A stretch of 64,000 nt of DNA from Sphaerisporangium perillae. Lineage in GTDB: Bacteria > Actinomycetota > Actinomycetes > Streptosporangiales > Streptosporangiaceae. Position 1 is the first letter of the stretch. Every line of letters begins with the position of its first letter. Below the pieces are notes generated by a model. It searched no databases. It saw only the letters and a list, made by a program, of their open reading frames with translations, and had not been told where the DNA came from. The translations under genes were made by a program, and so were the position numbers. The stretch lies in assembly GCF_023276435.1 (NCBI RefSeq), contig NZ_JALLPO010000026.1, positions 62,001-126,000 on the forward strand, read 5' to 3'. Positions 51,867 to 59,758 of the stretch are shown piece by piece.

Positions 51867-52402
51867 CCTGGTGTGTATGGAATTCAGCACGCAAGCACCG
51901 GAACGATATCAAGTTGATCACCCGCCACTCCGCTATCCAGACAATGTGATGGCACGCGAGCCCTGATCGGCCGGAGCCGGCCGCCTCTCTCGGCTGCGGG
52001 GCGAGAGGCGGCCGGCAGCGAGGACCGATATTGGCCTGACCTGCGGCATGCGCGAGTCACCAGCAGCGCTCTCTCCAGGCCTGCAACAGTAGCCAGCGCG
52101 TCGTCGTAGAGAAACGCTGCTCCCCTGCGGAGGTACCCGATGGTGGAGCGCTAGCACGGTAAACGAGCTGTTGCTCAGCTCGGTGTCACTGATTACACCG
52201 CCGTCCTGCTTGGGCGATTGAATTGTCGCTGGTAATTGCCATCGAGATGCCGATAGTCGAACTGATCGATCCTCACTCGCGCTGATCGGCGGCGGCGTGC
52301 GAACGGTCGGCGCGGTACTTGGTACGGCGCTGCGCGCTGGTCGTACACCCCGGTTGCGCTCTGCCGTGCACCACCGGCATGTCCACCACCACATCTCAGA
52401 TT
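51867..52402. other. Non-coding region between the methyltransferase and Lrp genes
   Basis: No gene is supportable. It contains a strong hairpin (51976-52016) and the presumed promoter of the methyltransferase. The middle part (52140-52290) is AT-richer than average (TTGGGCGATTGAATTGTC). Confidence 0.4.
51976..52016. terminator. 14-bp perfect stem-loop
   Basis: GCCGGCCGCCTCTC (51976-51989) pairs with GAGAGGCGGCCGGC (52003-52016) around a 13-nt loop. It could end the Lrp transcript coming from the right or insulate the methyltransferase. Confidence 0.6.
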
Positions 52403-52912
52403 TCAGGTCGTTGCGCTGGAGGGCCTCCTGGCAGGCGGCTGTGGGTGGTCGGGCACGTCAGGGAGTCTGGTGGGGGCGGCGTTGTGTACCTGCTGGAAGA
52501 TCACTGAGGTGCGGAAGCCTGCGATCTCCCGGCGCTTGCTGAGCCGGTCGAGCAGGAAGGCGTGCAGGTGGTCGAGATCCTGGACGGCGACGTGGAGAAG
52601 GAAGTCATCGCCGCCGCCCAGCACGAAGACGCTGAGCACTTCGGGCATGGCGCTCGCGGAGTCCTGGAAGGTATCGATGACGGTGCGGCTGAGGGGGCGT
52701 ACCTGTACCGAGACCATGGCCTGGACGCCGCGGTTGAGCGCGGCCGGGTTGATCTCGGCGTGGTAGCCGCGGATGACACCCCGGCGGGTGAGCGCCCTGA
52801 CGCGTTCCAGGCAGGTGGAGGGCGCGACGCCGAGTCTGCGTGCCAGTTCGCGGTTGGACTGCCGCGCATCTGTCTGGAGAAGCCGGATGATCTCCGAATC
52901 AAGTTCGTCCAT
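52403..52912 (-). CDS. Lrp/AsnC-family transcriptional regulator
   Basis: 169 residues. MDELDSEIIRLLQTDARQSN, RELARRLGVAPSTCLERVRA and LTRRGVIRGYHAEINPAAL form the Lrp helix-turn-helix; the RAM ligand domain follows (AMVSVQVRPLSRTVIDTFQ, VLSVFVLGGGDDFLLHVAVQ). Such proteins sense amino acids, usually leucine. It is divergent from a leucine dehydrogenase gene across a 114-bp region with a GTACGA/TCGTAC inverted pair, so it probably controls that gene in response to branched-chain amino acids. The ATG at 52912 starts the family motif. The last 15 residues are Pro-rich. Confidence 0.9.
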   Translation of the reverse strand: MDELDSEIIRLLQTDARQSNRELARRLGVAPSTCLERVRALTRRGVIRGYHAEINPAALNRGVQAMVSVQVRPLSRTVIDTFQDSASAMPEVLSVFVLGGGDDFLLHVAVQDLDHLHAFLLDRLSKRREIAGFRTSVIFQQVHNAAPTRLPDVPDHPQPPARRPSSATT

Positions 52913-53026
52913 GTACGACAGTTTGCCAGCGTTTCCGATCGTTCGTACGGTCAGACCTCCATCACGCGGCCGGATGCCCAATGCTTGCTGGACAACACCG
53001 CTCGTATGACACGGAGGTTCGATGGC

Positions 53027-54088
53027 ATGTCCATCCTCGACCACGAACAGGTTCTGATCCGTACGGGACCGCGCTCTGGCCTGCCGGTCATCGTCGCCGT
53101 GCATTCGTCCACGCTCGGCCAGGCGGTCGGCGGATGCCGGCTCTGGCGCTACGCCAGCTGGCAGGACGGCCTCACCGACGCGTTGCGCCTGTCGGCCGGC
53201 ATGACCGCCAAATGCGCCGTGGCCGGGCTGGCGAACGGTGGCGGCAAGACCGTCGTCGCCGTGCCCCAGGGCGCCGAGCTGGACGCAGCCACGCGCCGCG
53301 CGGTGCTAGACGACGTGGCCGACACCATCGCGTCACTGGACGGGACGTATGCGACCGGTCCAGACGTCGGAACGACTCCGCAAGACATGGCGGTCATCGG
53401 TGAGCGCACCCCTCACGTCTTCTGCAAGCCGGCACAACACGGTGGCAGTGGCGACTCCTCGCCGGCCACCGCGCTCGGCACGCTGGCGGCACTGCACGCG
53501 GTACGCCAACGCCTCCACGGCACGCGGACGCTCGCAGGCGTGCGCCTGTCGCTGGTGGGGCTGGGCAGCGTCGGCATGCGGCTGGCGCGCCTGCTCGCCG
53601 ATGAGGGAGCCGACCTCCTGGTCAGCGACATCGACCCCGCCAAACGGGCAGGAAGCGAGGAACTCGGCGCCACCTGGGCTTCGCCCGAACAGGCCCTCAC
53701 CGCGGACGTCGACATCCTCGTCCCTGCCGCGCTCGGCGGCGTCCTCACCGAGGACGTCGTGCCGCATCTGCGCTGCGCCGCCATCGCGGGGCCGGCCAAC
53801 AACCAGCTGGCCACCGCAGCCGTCGGTGACCTCCTGCACCAGCGCGGCATCGTCTGGGTGCCCGACTACGTCGTCAGCGCGGGCGGAGTCATCAACGCGG
53901 TCACCAGGGAGCTGCACCACGAAACCCCCGACGAGGCACGCGAACGCGTCGAGGCCATCGAGCACACCGTCGCCGACCTCCTCGACACGGCGGAACACCG
54001 ACAGATGACACCCGCCCAGGCCGCGACGGAACTGGCCCGGCTCCGCCTCGACGCCCCTCCCTCCACCCCGCGACCCACGTCCACCTGA
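53027..54088 (+). CDS. Leucine (Glu/Leu/Phe/Val) dehydrogenase
   Basis: NAD-dependent amino-acid dehydrogenase of 353 residues that deaminates branched-chain amino acids to 2-keto acids. AVGGCRLWRYASWQDGLTDA, LRLSAGMTAKCAVAGLANGG with GKTV following (catalytic lysines), GPDVGTTPQDMAVIGERT and the Rossmann motif LVGLGSVGMRLARLLADEGA match leucine/valine dehydrogenases. PANNQLA and DYVVSAGGVINAV complete the active site. ATG at 53027 has GGAGG 9 bp upstream. It provides branched keto acids, precursors of branched fatty acids in actinomycetes. It is divergent from the Lrp gene, its likely regulator. Confidence 0.92.
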   Translation: MSILDHEQVLIRTGPRSGLPVIVAVHSSTLGQAVGGCRLWRYASWQDGLTDALRLSAGMTAKCAVAGLANGGGKTVVAVPQGAELDAATRRAVLDDVADTIASLDGTYATGPDVGTTPQDMAVIGERTPHVFCKPAQHGGSGDSSPATALGTLAALHAVRQRLHGTRTLAGVRLSLVGLGSVGMRLARLLADEGADLLVSDIDPAKRAGSEELGATWASPEQALTADVDILVPAALGGVLTEDVVPHLRCAAIAGPANNQLATAAVGDLLHQRGIVWVPDYVVSAGGVINAVTRELHHETPDEARERVEAIEHTVADLLDTAEHRQMTPAQAATELARLRLDAPPSTPRPTST

Positions 54089-54119
54089 GCAAGAACGGAA
54101 GATCCACAGGAAAGGTTCA

Positions 54120-54680
54120 TTGATCTTGAGCAACTCCGGCCGCGCCAGAAAAGCCGAATTCTTCGCCGGCGACCATGAGCGTCGCTTCCGTTATCCCGCC
54201 ACCGGCGACGAGCGGAGCATGCTCCTCAACGTCCTCAGCTCGCACCGTGCGACGCTGGAGTTGAAGTGCACGGGCCTGAACGCCGAACTGGCCCGGCGGT
54301 CCGTGGAGCCCTCCACGCTCTCGCTGCTCGGACTGATCCGCCACCTCGCCGACGTGGAACGCCGCTGGTTCCGGCAGGTGATGGCCGGGCACGACGCACC
54401 TGCCCGCTTCTCCTCCGACCAGAACCCCGACGAGGACTTCGACGGCGCCGTAGCCGACCCCGCCGTCATCACCGCCGCCTGGCAGGCCTGGCGGGAGGAG
54501 GTGGCCTTCGCCGACAGCTACGTCACCGCCGCTGCCGACCTCGACATCACCGGCAAGGACGCATGGCGCGGAACGGTGTCGCTGCGCTGGGTGCTCATTC
54601 ACATGATCGAGGAGTACGCCCGGCACAATGGCCACGCCGACCTGCTCCGCGAACGCATAGACGGAGCAACGGGCGTGTGA
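54120..54680 (+). CDS. DinB-family protein (DUF664)
   Basis: About 186 residues of the mini-DinB/DUF664 family. DERSMLLNVLSSHRATLELK, LSLLGLIRHLADVERRWFRQ and VLIHMIEEYARHNGHADLLRE are the conserved blocks, with His residues (RHLADVE and ARHNGHAD) as the three metal ligands. Related proteins are mycothiol- or bacillithiol-dependent transferases; the substrate is unknown. TTG at 54120 follows AGGAAAGG closely and is the best start. It begins 32 bp after leucine dehydrogenase and may be co-transcribed. Confidence 0.85.
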   Translation: MILSNSGRARKAEFFAGDHERRFRYPATGDERSMLLNVLSSHRATLELKCTGLNAELARRSVEPSTLSLLGLIRHLADVERRWFRQVMAGHDAPARFSSDQNPDEDFDGAVADPAVITAAWQAWREEVAFADSYVTAAADLDITGKDAWRGTVSLRWVLIHMIEEYARHNGHADLLRERIDGATGV

Positions 54681-54818
54681 GGGCTCGGCGTAAATCTGCT
54701 CCAGCAGCTCGCGGGCCTTGCGACCTGCTCACGCCGGACGGCGTGGCGTCGGGCCCGCGAGTCAGTCGGACGTTCATTCGAACTGTTCGGAACAAATCGG
54801 GAAGATCCGACTAAAACA

Positions 54819-54985
54819 TATAATAAGAGGTTAAATAGCTGGAAAGACGTCAGTATCCTCGTTTGTCGTATCGGGCGCCCGGAAAGACCCTACATGGGCC
54901 AGCTCTTAACGAGTCGCCTGGGCATTTATCTCGAATCAGCGCGATAAATGCCTCTGTAGGGCGACCGACGTCAAAGGGGAACGCA
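54819..54985 (+). promoter_or_regulatory. Promoter and structured 5' leader of the DKWDR-repeat gene
   Basis: TATAAT (54819-54824) stands in an AT-rich island; the -35 is weak. The predicted leader of about 155 nt can fold into a three-way junction. CCCTACA (54888-54894) pairs with TGTAGGG (54955-54961) and encloses a stem CCAGCTC/GAG-CTGG with loop TTAAC (54899-54921), and a 12-of-13-bp hairpin GGCATTTATCTCG/CGCGATAAATGCC with loop AATCAG (54921-54952). GTCGCC (54914-54919) can alternatively pair with GGCGAC (54960-54965), competing with the closing stem. AAAGGGG and the ATG at 54986 follow. The competing helices suggest a regulatory RNA switch; no known riboswitch class was recognised. Confidence 0.5.
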
Positions 54986-55294
54986 ATGCCCGGTATCAAG
55001 AAATACGCCGCAACGCTCGCTGCCACGGCCGTGCTCACCGGTGGTCTTGTCGGCCTGAGCGCCGCAATGGCCACCAGCGCCACCGCGTCCACCGCCGTCA
55101 CCGCCGGTGGCTGGGGAGAGCGCCACGACAAGTGGGACCGCAACTACGACAAGTGGGACCGCTATGACAAGTGGGACCGCAACTACGACAAGTGGGACCG
55201 CTATGACAAGTGGGACCGCCACGACAAGAGGGAGAGCTACGACGAGGGGCGGCGATGGGGCTACAGCAGTTGGGACGGCTTCGACTGTTGGTGA
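54986..55294 (+). CDS. Small secreted DKWDR-repeat protein
   Basis: 102 residues. A Sec signal peptide (MPGIKKYAATLAATAVLTGG, cleavage near ATASTA) is followed by a mature part of about 55-60 residues that is mainly five tandem DKWDR-(N)Y/H units and a tail RRWGYSSWDGFDCW with a single Cys. The mature peptide is extremely rich in Trp, Tyr, Asp, Lys and Arg, with alternating charges. No family is known to me. The AAAGGGG site is 5-6 bp before the ATG at 54986. A long structured leader precedes it and a U-tract terminator follows, so it is a well-defined single-gene unit. A surface- or wall-associated role is conceivable. Confidence 0.8.
   Translation: MPGIKKYAATLAATAVLTGGLVGLSAAMATSATASTAVTAGGWGERHDKWDRNYDKWDRYDKWDRNYDKWDRYDKWDRHDKRESYDEGRRWGYSSWDGFDCW
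55127..55222 (+). repeat. Tandem repeat encoding DKWDR units
   Basis: Five near-identical units begin with GACAAGTGGGACCGC. The order of unit lengths is 21, 18, 21, 18, 18 bp, so a 39-bp pair (NY form then Y form) was itself duplicated. A sixth, diverged unit (GACAAGAGGG) follows. Confidence 0.85.
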
Positions 55295-55402
55295 TCGATC
55301 TCCGGGCCGCCGTAGTATGACGACCGCAGTCCAGCACCACTACAAGAAGCGACCGGCGAGTTGGTTCCGCGACCGATCCGCCGGAGAATTAGGTGGTCCC
55401 TT

Positions 55403-55448
55403 TGCCCGGGCGGTTTCCCCTGCCCGGGCACTTTCCGTTTTCTTCCGG
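55403..55448 (+). terminator. Intrinsic terminator with U-rich tail
   Basis: TGCCCGGGC (55403-55411) and GCCCGGGCA (55422-55430) form a 9-bp stem with a 10-nt loop, followed by CTTTCCGTTTTCTTCC. It ends the DKWDR-repeat transcript. The rest of 55295-55733 holds no gene I can support. Confidence 0.7.
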
Positions 55449-55733
55449 TGAGTGGCCCATTCCCGGACTGGTCGGCGTGCGAAGTAGGCGGTTGATCACT
55501 GTTCAGCGTTTCCTCCCTGGGACTGAAGCCCGGGGTTCTCCACGCTCAAGAGAGGTGAGCCGTACACCAGAAGTACGTCGGAGGGATCGGCCGGATCTCA
55601 TCCAGTGACCCAGACTCGCGAGGAGCAGGTAAGCACCCGGAGCCGACAGCGCCGGGGAAGAAATGCCGGGCCGGCTTTGCGCTGGGAGTGAAGGGATGGA
55701 GTTCACCCAGACCACGTGGGTCAGGATGGGGGG

Positions 55734-56690
55734 ATGCGGACACTTGTTCTGGGTGGTACGAGGTTCCTGTCCAGGGAGATCGCACGGCAGGCGCGCGATC
55801 GCGGGCACGAGGTGGTGTGCGCGGCTCGCGGGCTCGCGGGCGATCCGCCGGCGGATGTTGAGTTCGTCCGGGTCGATCGGAGTGAGGACGGCGGGCTGGC
55901 GCCGGTGGAGGGGCCGTTCGACCTTGTCATCGACGTCGCCAGGCATCCGAGCCTGGTGCGGCGAGCCGTCATGGAGCTCGCGGGTCGCGCCGGTCACTGG
56001 ACGTTCGTGTCGTCGTGCAGCGTCTACTCCGACTTCGGTGAGGCCAACCAGGTCGTGCACGAGCCGCTGGCCCCCGATGCCGACGAGACCGACCCGGAGA
56101 ACTACGGGCCGGCCAAGGTGGCGTGCGAGCAGATCGTCGGTGATGGGGCGCTCGTCGTGCGTGCCGGGCTGATCGTGGGCCCGGAGGACCAGTTCGACAG
56201 GTTCACCTACTGGGTCGACCGGCTGGCGCGTGGCGGGCCCGTGCTGGCTCCTGGGTCACCCGACGAGCTCGTGCAGCTCGTCGACGTGCGCGATCTGGCC
56301 GCTTGGACGCTCGACTCGGCGGAGAAAGGGCTCGCCGGGCCGTACGATGCGATCTCCATGCCGTTCAGCAGGGGCAAGCTGCTGGCGGAGATCGCCGAGG
56401 GCCTGGAGGTGGAGCCCGAGTTGGTCTGGGCTGATCAGGAGTTCCTCGTCGAGCAGAAGGTGGAGCCGTGGATGGGGCCGCGGTCGCTGCCGATGTGGCT
56501 GCCGTTGCCCCAATATGCCGGCTTCATGACCCGCGACACCGCCGCCACGCTGGCCGCCGGGCTGCACATCCGCCCGGTCGCCGATACGGCTCGCGACACG
56601 CTCGCCTGGCAGCGCGAGTCCGGCCACACGGTGAGCCGCTCCGGCCTCACGACCGCCGAAGAAGCCGAGCTTCTTCGAATGCTTGGTTGA
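55734..56690 (+). CDS. NAD-dependent epimerase/reductase (extended SDR-like)
   Basis: 318 residues with the NAD(P) motif MRTLVLGGTRFLSREIARQA, FDLVIDVARHPSLVRRAV, the Ser-rich FVSSCSVYSDFGE, ENYGPAKVACEQ (Tyr and Lys of the YxxxK catalytic motif) and VRAGLIVGPEDQFDRFTYW. It resembles nucleotide-sugar epimerase/reductase proteins of the atypical/extended SDR class; the C-terminal domain (MPFSRGKLLAEIAEGLEVEP) is typical. The ATG at 55734 begins the Rossmann fold. The substrate is not evident. It stands between a terminator and the chitinase gene. Confidence 0.85.
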   Translation: MRTLVLGGTRFLSREIARQARDRGHEVVCAARGLAGDPPADVEFVRVDRSEDGGLAPVEGPFDLVIDVARHPSLVRRAVMELAGRAGHWTFVSSCSVYSDFGEANQVVHEPLAPDADETDPENYGPAKVACEQIVGDGALVVRAGLIVGPEDQFDRFTYWVDRLARGGPVLAPGSPDELVQLVDVRDLAAWTLDSAEKGLAGPYDAISMPFSRGKLLAEIAEGLEVEPELVWADQEFLVEQKVEPWMGPRSLPMWLPLPQYAGFMTRDTAATLAAGLHIRPVADTARDTLAWQRESGHTVSRSGLTTAEEAELLRMLG

Positions 56691-56889
56691 TACAGCGGGG
56701 TGGTGTCGAAGCTCATCGACATCGACTCGCGAGTGGATCAAGCCGGCGCCCACGTTCGCGGACATGTGGTGCTGGTTCTCAGATCCCATTATCCGCTCGC
56801 CTGATCACGCACCAGGTCGCCGCTTGACCGGGCGCGCCGCGCCGGACATCTCAGAAGGCGGTGAATCCGGCAAGGCGCGCACGAAGGCA

Positions 56890-56918
56890 TTGACGGCCCG
56901 GACGGCGGACTCTACGAT
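56890..56918 (+). promoter_or_regulatory. Housekeeping-type promoter of the chitinase gene
   Basis: TTGACG (56890-56895) and TACGAT (56913-56918) are separated by exactly 17 bp, close to the vegetative (HrdB/SigA) consensus. The start GTG is about 60 bp downstream. Confidence 0.65.
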
Positions 56919-56931
56919 CCGGGAACGACTT

Positions 56932-56948
56932 ATAGGAAACTTTCCTAT
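56932..56948 (+). promoter_or_regulatory. Palindromic operator just downstream of the chitinase promoter
   Basis: ATAGGAAA-C-TTTCCTAT is a perfect 8-1-8 palindrome at about +6 to +22, a position suited to repression. A related sequence (TAGGTAAATTTCATG on the minus strand) precedes the nagZ operon at about 59722-59737. Confidence 0.65.
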
Positions 56949-56977
56949 GAGTAAGCAAGCAGCGAGTGGAGATGGCT

Positions 56978-58252
56978 GTGCGACGTCCTTTCCAGCACCT
57001 TGTCACAGCGGCGCTCGCCGTCGGCCTAGCTGCGGTGGCCGTACCCGCGCAGGCGCAGACCACGTACCCGGACGGCGGCGACCGGTTCAAGCGGGTCGCG
57101 TACTTCATCCAGTGGGGCATCTACGCCCGGAACTTCCATGTCAAGGACGTGGACACCAGCGGAGCCGCGGCCAAGCTCACCCACATCAACTACGCCTTCG
57201 GCAACGTCGGCGCCGACGGCACGTGCGTCTCGGCCGACCCCTGGGCCGACTGGCAGCGGCCCGTGTCCGCTGAGGAGAGCGTGGACGGCGTGGCCGACCA
57301 GCCGGGCCAGGCGCTCAACGGCAACCTCAACCAGTTCAGGAAGCTCAAGGGCAAGCACCCCGGCCTCAAGGTGCTGATCTCGCTCGGCGGCTGGACCGGA
57401 TCGAAATACTTCTCCGACGCGGTCCTCACTCCCGATTCCCGTAGCAAGCTGGCCGCTTCCTGCGTCGGCCTGTGGCTCAAGGGCGACCTGCCCGGCCTGC
57501 CCGCGGGAACGGGCGCGGGGGTCTTCGACGGGATCGACCTGGACTGGGAGTGGCCGGGCTCGGAAGGCAACACCGGCAATGTCGTCCGTCCCGAGGACAA
57601 GCGGAACTTCACGCTCTTCGCCGCCGAACTGCGCCGCCAGATGAAGGAGTACGACCCGAAGAGTCAGCTCACCGCGTTCCTGCCGGCCGCCGCGGCGAAG
57701 ATCGACTCAGGCTTCGAGGTCCGCGACGTCTTCCGCAGCCTCGACTTCGCCACGATCCAGGGATACGACCTGCACGGGTCCTGGGAGAACAGGACCGGCC
57801 ACAACGGCAACCTGTTCACCGACCGCAAGGACCCGAACCCGGTGAAGTACAGCGTCGACACCACCGTCGGCGACTACCTGTCGCGCGGCGCCCCCGCCAG
57901 GAAGATCGTGGTCGGCGTCCCCGCGTACGGCCAGGGCTGGACCGGCGTGAAGTCCACCGGCGACGGGCTGTACGAACAGGCCACCGGCCCGGCCCCCGCC
58001 ACCTGGGCGCCGGGCACCGAGGACTACAAGATCCTGGTCAACAAGCCGGGCAAGCGGTATCGCGACCTGCGTACCGGCACGCAGTGGCTGTACGACGGCA
58101 ACGAATTCTGGTCGTACGACGACCCGGCGACGCTGCTGGAGAAGGCCGCCTACATCAGGCTGAAGGGGCTCGGCGGCTCGATGATGTGGTCGATCGACCA
58201 GGACGACGCCAAGGCGTCTCTGACCTCGGCACTCCACAAGGTCCTGCGCTGA
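56978..58252 (+). CDS. Secreted GH18 chitinase
   Basis: Family 18 glycoside hydrolase of about 424 residues that cleaves chitin or related beta-1,4-GlcNAc polymers outside the cell. A signal peptide (HLVTAALAVGLAAVAVPAQA) is followed by FKRVAYFIQWGIYARNFHVK, KLTHINYAFGNV, LKVLISLGGWTGSKYFSD, and the catalytic DGIDLDWEW motif (DxxDxDxE complete, Glu the acid). C-terminal landmarks are KIVVGVPAYGQGW and GGSMMWSIDQDD. No carbohydrate-binding module is present. GTG at 56978 has GGAG 6 bp upstream and is preferred; ATG at 56972 is the alternative. A consensus promoter and palindromic operator precede it, and a hairpin terminator follows. Confidence 0.93.
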   Translation: MRRPFQHLVTAALAVGLAAVAVPAQAQTTYPDGGDRFKRVAYFIQWGIYARNFHVKDVDTSGAAAKLTHINYAFGNVGADGTCVSADPWADWQRPVSAEESVDGVADQPGQALNGNLNQFRKLKGKHPGLKVLISLGGWTGSKYFSDAVLTPDSRSKLAASCVGLWLKGDLPGLPAGTGAGVFDGIDLDWEWPGSEGNTGNVVRPEDKRNFTLFAAELRRQMKEYDPKSQLTAFLPAAAAKIDSGFEVRDVFRSLDFATIQGYDLHGSWENRTGHNGNLFTDRKDPNPVKYSVDTTVGDYLSRGAPARKIVVGVPAYGQGWTGVKSTGDGLYEQATGPAPATWAPGTEDYKILVNKPGKRYRDLRTGTQWLYDGNEFWSYDDPATLLEKAAYIRLKGLGGSMMWSIDQDDAKASLTSALHKVLR

Positions 58253-58258
58253 CGCTAC

Positions 58259-58293
58259 GGGCACTCGGTACGGAGCATTCCGTCCGGGTGCCC
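58259..58293 (+). terminator. Terminator hairpin after the chitinase
   Basis: GGGCAC (58259-58264) pairs with GTGCCC (58288-58293), and the inner ACGGA pairs with TCCGT around GCAT. It starts 7 bp after the stop codon. Confidence 0.65.
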
Positions 58294-58450
58294 TTCGCCG
58301 TCCTGTCCGATACGCGTCCGGGACCGGTTCGTAAGCTCCGGAGATGGCGGAGCATCGTCTGCGACACTCTCGGCCCGCTCGACCTGCGGGTCCGGCGTGG
58401 CGGCGCAGCCTCGACCGCATCCGCTCCTACCGGGCCGACCGGATCGTCGA

Positions 58451-59506
58451 CTACACCGTCACCCCCCCTCCCGCAGGCGGTCGACCGGCGGCCGCCCGCT
58501 GCCCCCGATCTGGAGCCCGTTCTCGCGCAGGCCGAGCGCGCCCAGCAGCGCCTGCGACAGGGCGGCGCCATCGCGCAGCGCGGCTCAACTCCACAAAGCA
58601 CACCTCATGGGCCGCGACAGCGGCGACTTCGATGGACAGCCGGGTCTTGCCTACGCCGCCGGGACCGATCAGCGTGACCAACCGGGCCACGCGCAGCAGA
58701 TCGGCGACCTCGTCCATCTCCTCGGCGCGGCCGACGAAAGCCGTCAGCTGGGCGGGCGGCGCGGTGGGCGACGGCGACGGATCGGCGCTCAGCAACTCTC
58801 GGTGGAGCGCCGTGAGCTCGGCCGAGGGATCGGCGCCCAGCTCGTCGGCCAGACGCCGCCTGGTCTCCTCGAACACCACGAGCGCCGCGGCCTGCCCGCC
58901 CTCGGCGAACAGTGCCCGCATCAGCAGCCCCGCCAGCCGTTCCCGGAGCGGATGGCGGCCGACCATCTCGCGCAACTCGGGTACGGCCGCGCGGTGCTCG
59001 CCGAGCCGGAGTCCACCCTCGATCCGGTCTTCGATCGCCCCGAGCCGCTGCTCCTCCAGCCGCACGGCGCTCGCCTGGGCCGTCCGGCTCCCGGCGAGGT
59101 CCGCCAGCGCCGGTCCCCGCCACAGCTCCAGCGCCTCGCGCAGCAGCGCGACCGCCTGTTCGGCGTCGCCATCGCGCAGCGCGGCCCGGCCTTCCCGGGC
59201 CAGCCGCTCAAATCGGCAGGCGTCCACGTCCTCACCAGGGACCACGATCCGGTAGCCCGCCCCGGCACGCTCGATCGAGGCCGCCGAGCCGAGGGCCGTG
59301 CGCAACCGGGACACCTGGGACTGCAGCGCGTGCGCCGACAGCGCCCCGTCCGGGTCGATCTCGTCGGCCAGCCGGTCAGCCGACACGACCTCGCCGGGGC
59401 GCACCAGCAGCAGGGCCAGCAGCGCGCGGCGGGCCGGGCCGCCCAGCGGAACCTCGGCCCCGTCCTCGCGCCACGCCCGGGTCTGGCCAAGGATTCCGAA
59501 CCGCAT
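58451..59506 (-). pseudogene. Truncated AfsR/SARP-type regulator
   Basis: The first about 245 residues are intact SARP: winged helix (MRFGILGQTRAW, PARRALLALLLVRPGEVVSA, LQSQVSRLRTALG) and bacterial transcriptional activation domain (LWRGPALADLAGSRTAQASA, LREMVGRHPLRERLAGLLMR). A STAND/NB-ARC ATPase domain then begins (FVGRAEEMDEVADLLR, LIGPGGVGKTRLSIEVA) but ends after VCFVELS. There a one-base shift breaks the frame; the correct continuation (ALRDGAALSQALLGALGLRE) is in the next frame and also ends within 40 residues. Full-length relatives exceed 900 residues. The SARP part could still be made and bind DNA, so residual function is possible. Confidence 0.75.
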
Positions 59507-59528
59507 GCCGGTGATTATCCACCGGTGA

Positions 59529-59654
59529 TCACGCGGGGGCGATGGGGGAGAGGTAGGTCCCACCCGAGACGTCGATGGTCTGGCCGGTCACCCGCCGGCC
59601 CTGCGGCCCGGCCAGGTAGCCGACGACGTCGGCGAGGTCCTTCGCCTCGCGAGG
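59529..59654 (-). pseudogene. C-terminal tail of a short-chain dehydrogenase
   Basis: The minus strand encodes EAKDLADVVGYLAGPQGRRV then TGQTIDVSGGTYLSPIAPA and a stop codon, the unmistakable last 40 residues of an SDR. Nothing of the Rossmann fold or active site precedes it; the sequence upstream is the nagZ promoter region. A deletion relic. Confidence 0.7.
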
Positions 59655-59671
59655 TTTCCGGCAAGAAAGCG

Positions 59672-59737
59672 TTGACCATCCGATCGGATGTAAGTAACTT
59701 CCAGGCAACGCGATGACCTTGCATGAAATTTACCTAC
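59672..59737 (+). promoter_or_regulatory. Promoter and operator-like site of the nagZ operon
   Basis: TTGACC (59672-59677) and TAACTT (59695-59700) are 17 bp apart. Downstream, GCATGAAATTTACCTACATGC (59721-59741, 5-bp outer palindrome) contains GAAATTTACCTA, similar to one arm of the chitinase operator. The start ATG at 59759 follows a strong GGAGGAAAG. Confidence 0.45.
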
Positions 59738-59758
59738 ATGCGAGGGGTTGGAGGAAAG

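Noticed and set aside
55127-55222. Tandem units considered as a CRISPR array
   Set aside because: Units are directly adjacent (18-21 bp) without spacers, stay in frame and encode a protein repeat.
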